From: Prochlorococcus sp. AG-402-P16
GTDB taxonomy: Bacteria; Cyanobacteriota; Cyanobacteriia; PCC-6307; Cyanobiaceae
DNA length: 64,000 nucleotides
Direction of reading: 5' to 3'
Assembly: GCA_003216295.1 (NCBI GenBank)
Contig: QCJB01000007.1
Coordinates: 1 to 64,000 of the forward strand
The notes beneath the pieces are model-generated. The model was not told the origin of the DNA. It worked only from the letters and a program-made list of their open reading frames with translations, and made no database searches. Both the position numbers and the translations under genes were made by a program. Numbering within the stretch: position 1 is the first letter of the stretch; every line of letters begins with the position of its first letter. This document shows positions 8,056 to 16,706 of this stretch, piece after piece.

Positions 8056-9960
8056 ATGGCAGTTAAAGAAGAAGGAACGATTCTTATTCACACAGAAAAT
8101 ATATTTCCAATAATAAAAAAAGCAGTCTATTCAGATCACGAAATTTTTATACGTGAGCTCATCAGCAACTCAGTTGATGCAATAAAGAAAAGGAAGATGG
8201 CCGCTTTTGCAGGTGATTGTATTGCAGCTGAAGATGAAAAAATAAAAATTTCAATTGATAGAGAAAACAAGACATTAACCATTAGCGACAATGGAATAGG
8301 AATGACTAGTGATGAAATAAAGAAATATATTAATCAAGTAGCTTTCTCAAGTGCAGAAGAATTCCTTGAAAAATACAAACAACCTGATGATGGATTTATT
8401 GGTCATTTTGGACTCGGTTTTTATTCAAGTTTTATGGTTGCAGATGAAGTTGAAATAATAACTAAGTCTGCAAAAAATGATTCACAATCTATTCAATGGA
8501 AATGTAATGGTTCTCCGCAATATTCACTTGATGAGTCAGATAAAGAAGAAATAGGGACAGATATAATTTTACATTTAATGGAAGATGAAATTGAATATAT
8601 TGAACCGAGTAGGATTAAAACATTAGTAAAGAAATATTGTGATTTCATGCCCATTGAAATCTCACTTGAAGAAGAAGTCATTAATAAAATGAATCCGCCC
8701 TGGAGAGAAAGCAAACAAAATCTTAAAGACGAAGACTATATTGAACTCTATAAATATCTATATCCCTTTCAAGGTGATCCTCTTTTATGGGTTCACCTGA
8801 ATACAGACTATCCTTACAATTTGCAGGGGATATTATATTTTCCAAAGATAAGTGGAAGGGCAGATTGGGAAAGTGGTGAAATCAAATTATTCTGTAATCA
8901 GGTATTTGTTAGCGACTCTATTAAAGAAATAGTTCCTAGATATCTGTTACCTTTGAGAGGAGTGATAGATTCACAAGACATTCCATTAAATGTAAGTAGA
9001 AGCGCATTACAATCAGATAGAAGAGTTAAATCTATAGGTAACTTTATTGCAAAGAAGTTAGCAGACAAACTTAAAACATTAAAGAAAGATGAAACCCAAT
9101 TTTATGCTGATATTTGGGACTCCATAGCACCTTTTATAAAAATAGGAGCAATGGAAGATGAGAAATTTGCCGAGCAAGTAAAAGACATAATTTTATATTC
9201 AACAACAAAAACCACTTCAGAAGATAATGAAGAAACTAATGAACTAATAAATATTGGTTCAAAGACTTTTACCACCCTTGATGGATATAAGAATAGGCTA
9301 ACTGATGAGAACAAAAAGGTTTTATATTCAACGGATGAAGTCTCTCAATCAACAGCACTCAACATGTGGACTTCGCAAGGCAAAGAAGTTTTAAAACTGG
9401 ATACTGTTATTGATACCCAATTTATTCCTTGGTTAGAAGAAAAAAATAAAGAAATAAATTTTGTCAGAGTTGATTCCGAACTTGATGAAAGTATTAAAGA
9501 TGATTCGCCTGAAATCGCAGATAAAGATGGAAATACAAAGTCAGAAACACTTAAAAAGATGATTAGTTCAGCTCTAAACAATGAAAAAGTGACAGTACAA
9601 GTGCAAAGCCTTAAAGGTGAGAATTCTCCACCCTCTTTAATATTATTACCAGAACAAATGAGAAGAATTAATGATATAACAGCATTAATGGAACAGAAGC
9701 TTCCTGGTCTACCTGAATATCATAATTTAATTGTCAATTCAAACCATCCACTTATTCAAGGATTACTCAAGTTAAATTCCAATCCAATAGTTATTGAAGG
9801 ATCTAGCAAATCAGAGGAAGACCAATTAGCCAGTGACATAGCTATCCATGTTTATGACATGGCAAAACTGTCAATTGGAGGTCTAGAGAATAAAGATATC
9901 GCAGCTTTTCAAACTAGGAATGCTGAGGTGTTAGGGAAATTAATGCAAAAATTCGTTTAA
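8056..9960 (+). CDS. htpG: Hsp90-family chaperone HtpG
   Basis: HtpG is the bacterial Hsp90, an ATP-dependent dimeric chaperone; in cyanobacteria it contributes to heat and oxidative stress tolerance and interacts with phycobilisome and tetrapyrrole proteins. The 634-residue protein begins with the GHKL ATPase domain, containing ELISNSVDAIKK near residue 36, DNGIGMT near 80 and GHFGLGFYSSFMVAD near 115. Middle and C-terminal dimerisation domains follow. rpmB lies 45 bases downstream on the same strand. The 129-base upstream gap shows no CIRCE-type inverted repeat. Confidence 0.95.
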   Translation: MAVKEEGTILIHTENIFPIIKKAVYSDHEIFIRELISNSVDAIKKRKMAAFAGDCIAAEDEKIKISIDRENKTLTISDNGIGMTSDEIKKYINQVAFSSAEEFLEKYKQPDDGFIGHFGLGFYSSFMVADEVEIITKSAKNDSQSIQWKCNGSPQYSLDESDKEEIGTDIILHLMEDEIEYIEPSRIKTLVKKYCDFMPIEISLEEEVINKMNPPWRESKQNLKDEDYIELYKYLYPFQGDPLLWVHLNTDYPYNLQGILYFPKISGRADWESGEIKLFCNQVFVSDSIKEIVPRYLLPLRGVIDSQDIPLNVSRSALQSDRRVKSIGNFIAKKLADKLKTLKKDETQFYADIWDSIAPFIKIGAMEDEKFAEQVKDIILYSTTKTTSEDNEETNELINIGSKTFTTLDGYKNRLTDENKKVLYSTDEVSQSTALNMWTSQGKEVLKLDTVIDTQFIPWLEEKNKEINFVRVDSELDESIKDDSPEIADKDGNTKSETLKKMISSALNNEKVTVQVQSLKGENSPPSLILLPEQMRRINDITALMEQKLPGLPEYHNLIVNSNHPLIQGLLKLNSNPIVIEGSSKSEEDQLASDIAIHVYDMAKLSIGGLENKDIAAFQTRNAEVLGKLMQKFV

Positions 9961-10005
9961 TCTCAACCTCATTTGATAGAATAAAAAAACGAATAAGTTT
10001 AAAAA

Positions 10006-10242
10006 ATGTCTAGGGTCTGCCAACTTACAGGCACAAGAGCTAACAACGGAATGTCCGTAAGCCATTCCCACATTAGAACCAAAAAATTGCAGCAAGCAAA
10101 TCTGCAGCAGAGGAGATTATGGTGGGAAGAAGAAAACAAATGGGTCAATATAAGAGTAACGACAAGAGCATTAAAAACTATTCAGAAGAAGGGATTAGGA
10201 AAGTATGCAAAGTCATTAGGAGTAGATTTAAACAAAATTTAA
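10006..10242 (+). CDS. rpmB: 50S ribosomal protein L28
   Basis: L28 is a small basic protein of the large ribosomal subunit. The 78-residue sequence starts with the conserved [20 protein letters not shown] region and continues with the L28 pattern [20 protein letters not shown]. It lacks the four-cysteine zinc site found in some L28 proteins, having a single cysteine in the N-terminal segment. The order htpG-rpmB is common in picocyanobacteria. Confidence 0.96.
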   Translation: MSRVCQLTGTRANNGMSVSHSHIRTKKLQQANLQQRRLWWEEENKWVNIRVTTRALKTIQKKGLGKYAKSLGVDLNKI

Positions 10243-10259
10243 ATTTGATTTAAAAACAA

Positions 10260-10814
10260 ATGAAAAGAAGACAATTTATAATATCTTTTGTTTTGTTTTC
10301 TAGTATTTTAAGTGTTAAACCTTCAAGATTATTTGCAACTATAAATTCTGTTAGCCTTGGTCAAAAAGCACCTGATTTTTTATTAAATGGTTTCAACAAA
10401 AACAATCCAAATAAAAATGAATGGTCTCTAGATGATTATTCAGGCCAATGGTTAATTTTATATTTTTATCCTAAGGATTTCTCAAGTGGTTGTACATTAC
10501 AAGCCAAAGCATTTCAAGACAATCTTTCTAAGTTTACAAAGCTAAATTCCTCTGTAGTTGGAATCTCAGCTGACAATGAAGAAGAGCATGAATCATTTTG
10601 TACATCCGCCAAACTTGGATATACCCTACTTTCAGATACAAACGGAGAAATAAGTAAATCATATGATTCATGGTTGGATCCCTATTCAAAAAGAAATACA
10701 TTTATGATCAATCCAAAGGGTATAGTTATACATAAATGGATAGGAGTAAGACCCATAGGACATGCTCAGGAAGTTTTAGAAGAGCTTATTAAACAAAAGA
10801 AAATATATGCATGA
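10260..10814 (+). CDS. Exported PrxQ/Bcp-type peroxiredoxin
   Basis: This thiol peroxidase reduces hydrogen peroxide and organic peroxides. The 184-residue protein has a basic N-terminus followed by a hydrophobic segment (about residues 6-26), consistent with a signal peptide or lumenal targeting. The peroxiredoxin fold then contains the peroxidatic cysteine at residue 78 (PKDFSSGCTLQ) and a second cysteine at 114 (ESFCTSAKLG) that could be the resolving one. The threonine normally preceding the catalytic cysteine by three residues (TPGC) is Ser here. Its 3' end overlaps the next gene by 8 bases. The psaK neighbourhood suggests protection of the photosynthetic apparatus; that is inference. 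Confidence 0.85.
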   Translation: MKRRQFIISFVLFSSILSVKPSRLFATINSVSLGQKAPDFLLNGFNKNNPNKNEWSLDDYSGQWLILYFYPKDFSSGCTLQAKAFQDNLSKFTKLNSSVVGISADNEEEHESFCTSAKLGYTLLSDTNGEISKSYDSWLDPYSKRNTFMINPKGIVIHKWIGVRPIGHAQEVLEELIKQKKIYA

Positions 10815-11115
10815 ACTCTCCTTAGCTACGTGGTTTATACACATTGCAACTCTATTTGAGTGGGGGATTGCAATAATAATAATTGATTATATTTCATCAA
10901 TATCAAAAAACAAGGCTTTGGGTTATTTTGCCCTAGCAATGTTGCCAAATCTTGCTAGTGCTATGGCCGCAATCACTTGGCATGTATTTGACAACAGTAT
11001 TGAATTAAAAGGATTAGTTGTTCTACAAGCCGCTCTTACAACTGTAGGAAATATATGTCTAGCATTTGCTGCTTTGCACTTGTTTAGATCTGAGTCATCA
11101 CAAACAAACCAATGA
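10807..11115 (+). CDS. DUF2499-like small membrane protein
   Basis: The 102-residue protein has three hydrophobic segments (about residues 5-28, 38-58 and 70-92) and the recognisable start HELSLATWFIHIATLFEWG. It matches the DUF2499 family, found in cyanobacteria and plastid-bearing plants, whose function I do not know. It overlaps the peroxiredoxin gene at its start and the DUF3593 gene at its end (4 bases, ATGA type), so the three are translated as a unit upstream of psaK. Confidence 0.8.
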   Translation: MHELSLATWFIHIATLFEWGIAIIIIDYISSISKNKALGYFALAMLPNLASAMAAITWHVFDNSIELKGLVVLQAALTTVGNICLAFAALHLFRSESSQTNQ

Positions 11116-11456
11116 ATATTTCAATTCTTAGTCTTGAGTCAATTGCAAGAATTGACCCTAGTCCATTTTTCATACTTTCACTAATCCCTTATCTAGTATT
11201 TCTACGTTACGCGGGCAAAACAAAAGCGATACCAAAAATATCATTTATTGGTTTTAAGTTAACTCTCTTATTTGTATTTATGACGATTGTTTTTGCAATA
11301 ATCGCACAAATTTATTTTGGGGAAGAATTAACAAATGTTGATGTGCTGCACGGACTAGCAGAATCGTTTTTAACGATTAGCGATGCATTTGTTGTTTACG
11401 GTTTTGTTTTGATGCTGCAGTCATTCAAAAACAAAACGGAAGTAAAAAACTCTTAA
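11112..11456 (+). CDS. DUF3593-like small membrane protein
   Basis: The 114-residue protein has three predicted membrane helices. Its N-terminal segment (ESIARIDPSPFFILSLIPYL) fits DUF3593, another family restricted to oxygenic phototrophs as far as I know. The ATGA overlap with the DUF2499 gene argues that the two proteins are made in equal amounts and may form a complex. The function is unknown. psaK starts 70 bases downstream. Confidence 0.8.
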   Translation: MNISILSLESIARIDPSPFFILSLIPYLVFLRYAGKTKAIPKISFIGFKLTLLFVFMTIVFAIIAQIYFGEELTNVDVLHGLAESFLTISDAFVVYGFVLMLQSFKNKTEVKNS

Positions 11457-11526
11457 GAGGTGAGTAACATTTGACGCAAAAGCAATCTTTATGGTCGATA
11501 ATGAATTTATTCAATAGGGATAAAAG

Positions 11527-11787
11527 ATGCTCACAACATTATTAGCAGCAGCTGATCCAGTGACATTTCAGTGGTCTCCAAAATGTGCCGTTGTGATGAT
11601 CATTTGCAATTTACTTGCTTATGCAATTGCAAGATCAAATATTGAAAAGCCAAACGAAGGTTTTCCTATGCCTAACGCTCAGTTCTATGGAGGACTAAGC
11701 CATGGTTCTTTTGTTGCAGCAAACTGTTTAGGTCATGTTTTGGGAATAGGATCAATATTGGGTCTTGCTGCCAGAGGCGTTTTATAA
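11527..11787 (+). CDS. psaK: Photosystem I subunit PsaK
   Basis: PsaK is a two-helix antenna-edge subunit of photosystem I that binds chlorophyll and mediates association of antenna proteins. The 86-residue sequence shows the two helices (about residues 18-36 and 60-82) joined by a short loop containing NEGFPMPNAQFYGG, and the GLSHGSFVAANCLGHVLGIG signature of the second helix. A strong intrinsic terminator follows 25 bases after the stop codon, so psaK ends its transcription unit. Confidence 0.95.
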   Translation: MLTTLLAAADPVTFQWSPKCAVVMIICNLLAYAIARSNIEKPNEGFPMPNAQFYGGLSHGSFVAANCLGHVLGIGSILGLAARGVL

Positions 11788-11811
11788 CAATAGTTTCAAA
11801 ATAAGCATTTT

Positions 11812-11845
11812 AAAAAGGATTATTGAAATCAATAATCCTTTTTTT
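11812..11845 (+). terminator. Intrinsic terminator after psaK
   Basis: A perfect stem (AAAAAGGATTATTG at 11812-11825 with CAATAATCCTTTTT at 11830-11843) closes a four-base AAAT loop and continues into a T-run. On the minus strand the same stem ends in a T-run (from the A-run at 11812-11816), so it can also stop transcription of dxs, which ends at 11858. Confidence 0.9.
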
Positions 11846-11857
11846 ATTTATAGATAT

Positions 11858-13744
11858 TTAATTAAAATTAAATTTATTTCTAATTTGATCAGCCATCATT
11901 TCTGGTGTCAAGCCAAGGGATTCTTTACTTTGCTGCGGAGTTGCGTGGTCTACTAATTTATCTGGTATTCCAATTCTTAATGTGGGAACAAAAATATCAT
12001 TATCATTAAATGATTCAACCACTGCTGATCCAAAACCACCCAGTAATGTTCCTTCCTCCATTGTTACTACTTTACCAATCTTTTTAGCAAACTTATGAAT
12101 AGTCTCCTCATCTAATGGTCTTATAAAGCGAGCATTAATAACAGTACTATTTACTCCAGACTCTTTAAGTATTGCTGCTGTTTTTATTGCTGGAGAGACC
12201 ATAGAGCCATAACCAATTATTAATAAATTTTCTCCCTCTTCTATTATCTCAGCCTTACCAATTTCTAGAGACTCCCACCCTTCCTCCATCAACGCTGCGC
12301 CCTCTCCAGAGCCTCTAGGTATTCTTAGGGCTGATGGACCATTGTGATTGATGCAAGTAACTAACATTTGCTGTAATTCAGACTCATCTTTTGGAGCCAT
12401 AACAGTAAAATTAGGAACACATCTTAAATAACTAATGTCATATTGTCCTTGATGAGTAGGACCATCAGCACCAACAATTCCAGCTCTATCTAATACAAAA
12501 GTTACAGGTAAATTCTGTATTCCGATATCGTGAATCAACTGATCATATGCCCGTTGCAAGAAAGTACTATAAATAGCTACAACTGGTTTGATACCCTCGC
12601 ATGCCATTCCACCCGCGAGAGTTACAGCATGTTGTTCAGCTATACCTACATCTACGTATTGATCTGGAATAGCTTTCTGTAAAAGATTTAAGGCTGTACC
12701 TTCTGCCATAGCTGCTGTAATACCAACAATCTTGCTGTCTTGCTCGCAAAGCTTTACTAAAGTTTGACCAAAAACCTTACTAAAACTGGGGGGTTTAGGA
12801 GTTTTAGAAGGAATAGATTTTCCCGTAGTCAAATCAAAAGAAGACTGAGCATGGTAGCCGACCTGATCAGCCTCAGCATATGGATAACCTTTTCCCTTAG
12901 TAGTGGCGACATGGACCATTACAGGTCCACCAACTTTATGTGCAGCATTAAATGTCCTAGTCAATTCAGAAATATCATGTCCATCTACAGGACCCATATA
13001 AGTAAAACCCAATTCCTCAAAAACAGCGCCAACACTTGGAACAGCCAAACGTCGAACGCTTCCAGTCAGAGACTTAAATTCCTCTTGGATGGCATCTCCC
13101 ATAAAAGGAAGATTTTTAACACTTTCTTGAACACTATCCGAAATAAATTGAACAGGTGGACTATGACGCATTCGATTCAAATAGGTAGACAATGCTCCAA
13201 CAGGAGGTGAGATTGACATGTCATTGTCATTTAAAACAACCAAAAGTGGTGTTTTTGGTAAGTGACCAGCATGATTTATGGCTTCTAAAGCCATTCCACC
13301 AGTCAAGGCCCCATCTCCAATGACTGCTACACATTTATAGTCTTCTCCTTTTCTATCTCTAGCAATCGCCATACCAAGAGCAGCTGAAATAGAAGTGCTA
13401 GCATGACCTGCTCCAAAATGATCAAATTTACTTTCTGTTCTTTTTAGATAACCAGCGACTCCTTTTTGCTGTCTAAGTGAATCAAATCGCTCATATCTTC
13501 CAGTTAGTAATTTGTGAGGATAGGCTTGATGTCCAACATCCCAAATAACTTTATCGACGTCTAAATCTAAAGTCTGGTAAAGAGCAATTGTTAACTCAAC
13601 AACACCAAGACCTGGACCTAAGTGCCCACCACTAGTAGAAACAACTTGAAGATGCCTTTCTCTAATTTGGCAAGCAACATCTTCCAATTCACTAATGGCT
13701 AAGCCATGAAGCTCATTCGGATGACTTAACTGGCTCAGACGCAT
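11858..13744 (-). CDS. dxs: 1-deoxy-D-xylulose-5-phosphate synthase
   Basis: Dxs condenses pyruvate with glyceraldehyde-3-phosphate in the first step of the MEP isoprenoid pathway, feeding carotenoid, phytol and quinone synthesis. The 628-residue protein contains the thiamine diphosphate motif [18 protein letters not shown] near residue 145, the catalytic glutamate segment [17 protein letters not shown] near 366, and the transketolase C-terminal domain. Length and motif order are normal. It converges on psaK at a shared terminator. ispE of the same pathway lies at 31.3-32.2 kb. Confidence 0.96.
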   Translation of the reverse strand: MRLSQLSHPNELHGLAISELEDVACQIRERHLQVVSTSGGHLGPGLGVVELTIALYQTLDLDVDKVIWDVGHQAYPHKLLTGRYERFDSLRQQKGVAGYLKRTESKFDHFGAGHASTSISAALGMAIARDRKGEDYKCVAVIGDGALTGGMALEAINHAGHLPKTPLLVVLNDNDMSISPPVGALSTYLNRMRHSPPVQFISDSVQESVKNLPFMGDAIQEEFKSLTGSVRRLAVPSVGAVFEELGFTYMGPVDGHDISELTRTFNAAHKVGGPVMVHVATTKGKGYPYAEADQVGYHAQSSFDLTTGKSIPSKTPKPPSFSKVFGQTLVKLCEQDSKIVGITAAMAEGTALNLLQKAIPDQYVDVGIAEQHAVTLAGGMACEGIKPVVAIYSTFLQRAYDQLIHDIGIQNLPVTFVLDRAGIVGADGPTHQGQYDISYLRCVPNFTVMAPKDESELQQMLVTCINHNGPSALRIPRGSGEGAALMEEGWESLEIGKAEIIEEGENLLIIGYGSMVSPAIKTAAILKESGVNSTVINARFIRPLDEETIHKFAKKIGKVVTMEEGTLLGGFGSAVVESFNDNDIFVPTLRIGIPDKLVDHATPQQSKESLGLTPEMMADQIRNKFNFN

Positions 13745-13863
13745 ATAACTCTGAGATTGAATCTTCCTAATCTACGAGGTCTACCCTACATTTTGAAAAA
13801 ACTTGCACAAGAACAAATGGAATGTAGAAAAAACATAAACCAAAAATCGGTGAAAAACTAGAT

Positions 13864-15399
13864 ATGGAGGACTATTTACAGAAAATACTAAGAGCACGTG
13901 TTTATGACGTTGCTGTAGAAACCCCCCTAGAAAGGGCAAAAAACTTAAGCAAAAAATTAAAAAATGACATCTGGTTTAAGAGAGAAGACCTTCAACCTGT
14001 CTTTTCCTTCAAATTAAGAGGTGCATTTAATCGAATGTCTCAGCTGACCAATGAAGAGCTTGCAAGGGGAGTAATTGCATCAAGCGCTGGAAACCATGCA
14101 CAAGGAGTTGCTTTAAGTGCATCATTCCTTAAATGCAGGTCAGTGATTGTAATGCCACTGACAACTCCAATAATGAAAGTAAGAGCTGTCGAATCACATA
14201 AAGCAGAAGTTATTCTTTTTGGTGAAACTTATGATGAGTGTTATGAAAAAGCACTAGAAATATCTAAAAAAGAAAATTTAACTTTTATCCATCCATTTGA
14301 TGATCCTGAAGTTATTGCAGGACAGGGGACTATAGGTCTAGAAATACTTAGACAGAGTCATACTCCACCTGACGCTATTTACATCGCAGTAGGAGGAGGA
14401 GGACTAATAGCGGGAGTCAGTGCATACGTAAAAGCGATTTGGCCAGATACAAAAATAATTGGTATTGAACCTGAAGATGCCTGCGCAATGACACTTTCAT
14501 TAAGAGCCAACAAACCCGTTGAACTTGAAAGTGTTGGCCTTTTTGCTGATGGTGTTGCTGTAAGGAAGGTAGGAGAAAAGACATTCTCAATTTGTAAAAA
14601 AAATGTTGATGAGATGGTTACAGTAAATACTGACGAAATTTGTGCAGCTATAAAAGATGTTTTTGAGGATACTCGATCAATTCTTGAACCTGCAGGTGCG
14701 TTATCTATTGCTGGTTTAAAAAAGCATATTGTTAATAATCAGTTAAAAAATAAGCACCTAGTTGCAATTGCTTGTGGCGCAAATATGAATTTTGAACGAC
14801 TAAGATTTGTAGCAGAAAGAGCTGAGTTAGGAGAAGAAAAAGAAGCAATGATTGCTGTTGGAATTCCTGAAAAGGCTGGAAGTTTAAAACTTTTATGTGA
14901 AACTCTTGGATCAAGAAGTTTAACTGAATTTAGTTATAGAATGTCAGAAGGGAAAAAAGCACAAATATTTATGGGTATTGAAGTATCTAACCTTCAAGAT
15001 AGAAATATATTGATTGATGAAATAAATAATAAAGGTTTTGAATGTCATGACTTAAGTAATGATGAATTATCAAAAGTACATTTGCGACATATGGTTGGAG
15101 GAAGGCTCCCAAGGTCAATTAATGAAATATCAACAGGAAACTTCAAAGAATTACTTTATAGGTTTGAATTTCCCGAAAGACCAGGGGCTTTAATGAGATT
15201 TGTTAACTCAATGAGACCCGAATGGACTATAAGCATCTTCCATTATCGAAACCATGGAGCAGATACTGGAAGAATTGTTATAGGAGTGCTTGTAAAAGAA
15301 TGTGAGATTAATCACTGGGACGAGTTTGTTCAAAAAATTGGTTATAAGAATTGGAATGAGACAAATAACCCTGCTTATAAATTGTTTTTAGGTGCATAG
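13864..15399 (+). CDS. ilvA: Threonine ammonia-lyase (biosynthetic threonine dehydratase)
   Basis: IlvA converts threonine to 2-oxobutanoate and ammonia, the committed step of isoleucine synthesis. The PLP-binding catalytic domain contains the lysine in FSFKLRGAFNRM near residue 50, SSAGNHAQGVA near 78 and the phosphate-binding AVGGGGLIAGV near 178. From about residue 325 two ACT-like regulatory domains follow, which in this family bind isoleucine and valine. At 511 residues it is the long, allosterically regulated form. Confidence 0.95.
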   Translation: MEDYLQKILRARVYDVAVETPLERAKNLSKKLKNDIWFKREDLQPVFSFKLRGAFNRMSQLTNEELARGVIASSAGNHAQGVALSASFLKCRSVIVMPLTTPIMKVRAVESHKAEVILFGETYDECYEKALEISKKENLTFIHPFDDPEVIAGQGTIGLEILRQSHTPPDAIYIAVGGGGLIAGVSAYVKAIWPDTKIIGIEPEDACAMTLSLRANKPVELESVGLFADGVAVRKVGEKTFSICKKNVDEMVTVNTDEICAAIKDVFEDTRSILEPAGALSIAGLKKHIVNNQLKNKHLVAIACGANMNFERLRFVAERAELGEEKEAMIAVGIPEKAGSLKLLCETLGSRSLTEFSYRMSEGKKAQIFMGIEVSNLQDRNILIDEINNKGFECHDLSNDELSKVHLRHMVGGRLPRSINEISTGNFKELLYRFEFPERPGALMRFVNSMRPEWTISIFHYRNHGADTGRIVIGVLVKECEINHWDEFVQKIGYKNWNETNNPAYKLFLGA

Positions 15400-15454
15400 A
15401 TTAATTAGACGCGTTAATTTTGGATATAAAAGAATTCCTTCGACTTGCTAAATC

Positions 15455-15961
15455 ATGAAAGAGGGCGGGCAAATCTCATTACCAGCAAGAATTGAGGCAA
15501 TCCTATACCTAAAAGGGAGGCCAACATCATCAAAAGAAATGGCTGAATTACTTGAAAAAGAAATTACAGATATTGAAAAAGCTCTATGGGAATTAAAGGC
15601 AGGTTATGCGCAACGAGATACAGCTCTTGAAATAAACGAAAACAAAGGTTATTACAGCCTGGAACTACGACCTGGACTTGGTGAATTGGTTCAGGATCTA
15701 CTACCAGCAGACTTATCAATTGCAACGCTTAGAACTCTTGCCACTGTTGCATTAAAGAAAAAAATTCTTCAATCTGAATTAGTGGATCTCAGAGGATCAG
15801 GGGCATACGATCACATAAAAGAACTTGTAGAAAAGAATTTTGTCGAAAGAAGACGGCAAAAGGATGGTCGATCATTCTGGTTAACACTTTCTGAAAAGTT
15901 TCATCAAACATTTTCTGTATTACCTGAACCAAATCAAACAGAAGATAAAAATGCTGCATAA
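15455..15961 (+). CDS. scpB: Segregation and condensation protein ScpB
   Basis: ScpB is a tandem winged-helix protein that binds the kleisin ScpA in the SMC complex, which compacts and segregates chromosomes. The 168-residue protein shows the first winged helix at residues 8-75 (ARIEAILYLKGRPTSSKEMA) and the second at 85-145, with LVDLRGSGAYDHIKELVEKN. scpA is not adjacent. A YggT-family gene follows 24 bases downstream. Confidence 0.88.
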   Translation: MKEGGQISLPARIEAILYLKGRPTSSKEMAELLEKEITDIEKALWELKAGYAQRDTALEINENKGYYSLELRPGLGELVQDLLPADLSIATLRTLATVALKKKILQSELVDLRGSGAYDHIKELVEKNFVERRRQKDGRSFWLTLSEKFHQTFSVLPEPNQTEDKNAA

Positions 15962-15985
15962 TATATATTATTAATTTTCATACAA

Positions 15986-16288
15986 ATGGGTTACGAAATT
16001 ATTCCAACAATTCTGCTTGTATTGCTTAAAACCCTTGGCATTTACTCAACAATATTGATTATCAGAGTTTTGCTTACATGGTTCCCCAATCTTGATATGA
16101 GTAATCCTATACTTCTAAATTTGTGCGCCATTACCGATCCTTATTTGAATTTCTTTCGAGGAATCATTCCACCATTAGGTGGATTAGATTTATCTCCTAT
16201 TCTCGCGTTTGTGGTTATTCGAGTTGTTCAAGGAATACTTGGTAATGCAGCAGCATTAGCGATGGGTGGTTTTCAAGTCTATGGTTAG
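15986..16288 (+). CDS. YggT family membrane protein
   Basis: The 100-residue protein has two hydrophobic segments flanking the YggT hallmark (RVLLTWFPNLDMSNPILLNL, then ITDPYLNFFRGIIPPLGGLD). YggT proteins in cyanobacteria and chloroplasts (CCB3/YLMG) are linked to nucleoid distribution, cell division or cytochrome b6 assembly; the exact role here is not known. It sits just downstream of scpB, another chromosome-organisation gene, and converges on the MazG-like gene with a 9-base gap. Confidence 0.88.
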   Translation: MGYEIIPTILLVLLKTLGIYSTILIIRVLLTWFPNLDMSNPILLNLCAITDPYLNFFRGIIPPLGGLDLSPILAFVVIRVVQGILGNAAALAMGGFQVYG

Positions 16289-16296
16289 ATACATCT

Positions 16297-16626
16297 TCAA
16301 CGTTTGTCTCCACTGCCTTGAATTTTTCCTCTAATCATTCGACTATTAAGCTTTTCCATATTTGATTTAGCAACATCCTCTAATTCATATCCCAATTCAC
16401 TTGAAAGTTGTGAAACGTACCAAAGAACATCTCCAAGCTCCATTTTAATAGAATCTTTGCTTTCACTATCAAAAACACCTTGCTTGTCTCTTAGAATTTT
16501 TTTAACTTTGTCAGCAACTTCACCAGCTTCTCCCACTAGCCCTAATGTTGGATAAATTGCATTTCTACCAACATCAGGGTAAAGAGCAGTCTTGCGGGAT
16601 TCTCTCTGATAATGATTTAATTCCAT
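16297..16626 (-). CDS. MazG-like nucleotide pyrophosphohydrolase
   Basis: The 109-residue protein carries the all-alpha NTP pyrophosphatase signature: GEAGEVADKVKK near residues 31-42 followed by MELGDVLWYVSQLSSELG near 62-79, which supply the acidic EExxE...ExxD metal ligands. Such single-domain MazG proteins hydrolyse (d)NTPs to monophosphates, either for pool sanitation or in stress responses. Cyanophages of this host group carry related mazG genes, but nothing else around this locus suggests phage origin. Confidence 0.85.
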   Translation of the reverse strand: MELNHYQRESRKTALYPDVGRNAIYPTLGLVGEAGEVADKVKKILRDKQGVFDSESKDSIKMELGDVLWYVSQLSSELGYELEDVAKSNMEKLNSRMIRGKIQGSGDKR

Positions 16627-16706
16627 GTTTATTTTTCTTGAAAAAACAAAGTTGACATTTTAATGACAATTTAGATGTTAGTTTTTTCTAATCACATGTA
16701 CGCTAA

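Noticed and set aside
11765..11956. 63-residue ORF spanning the end of psaK and of dxs
   Set aside because: It runs through the psaK terminator and overlaps two real genes.
12764..13210. 148-residue plus-strand ORF inside dxs
   Set aside because: Antisense shadow of a well-supported essential gene, with no promoter or family.
16297..16626. Phage origin of the MazG-like gene
   Set aside because: Cyanophages carry mazG, but there are no phage structural, integrase or attachment sequences nearby.
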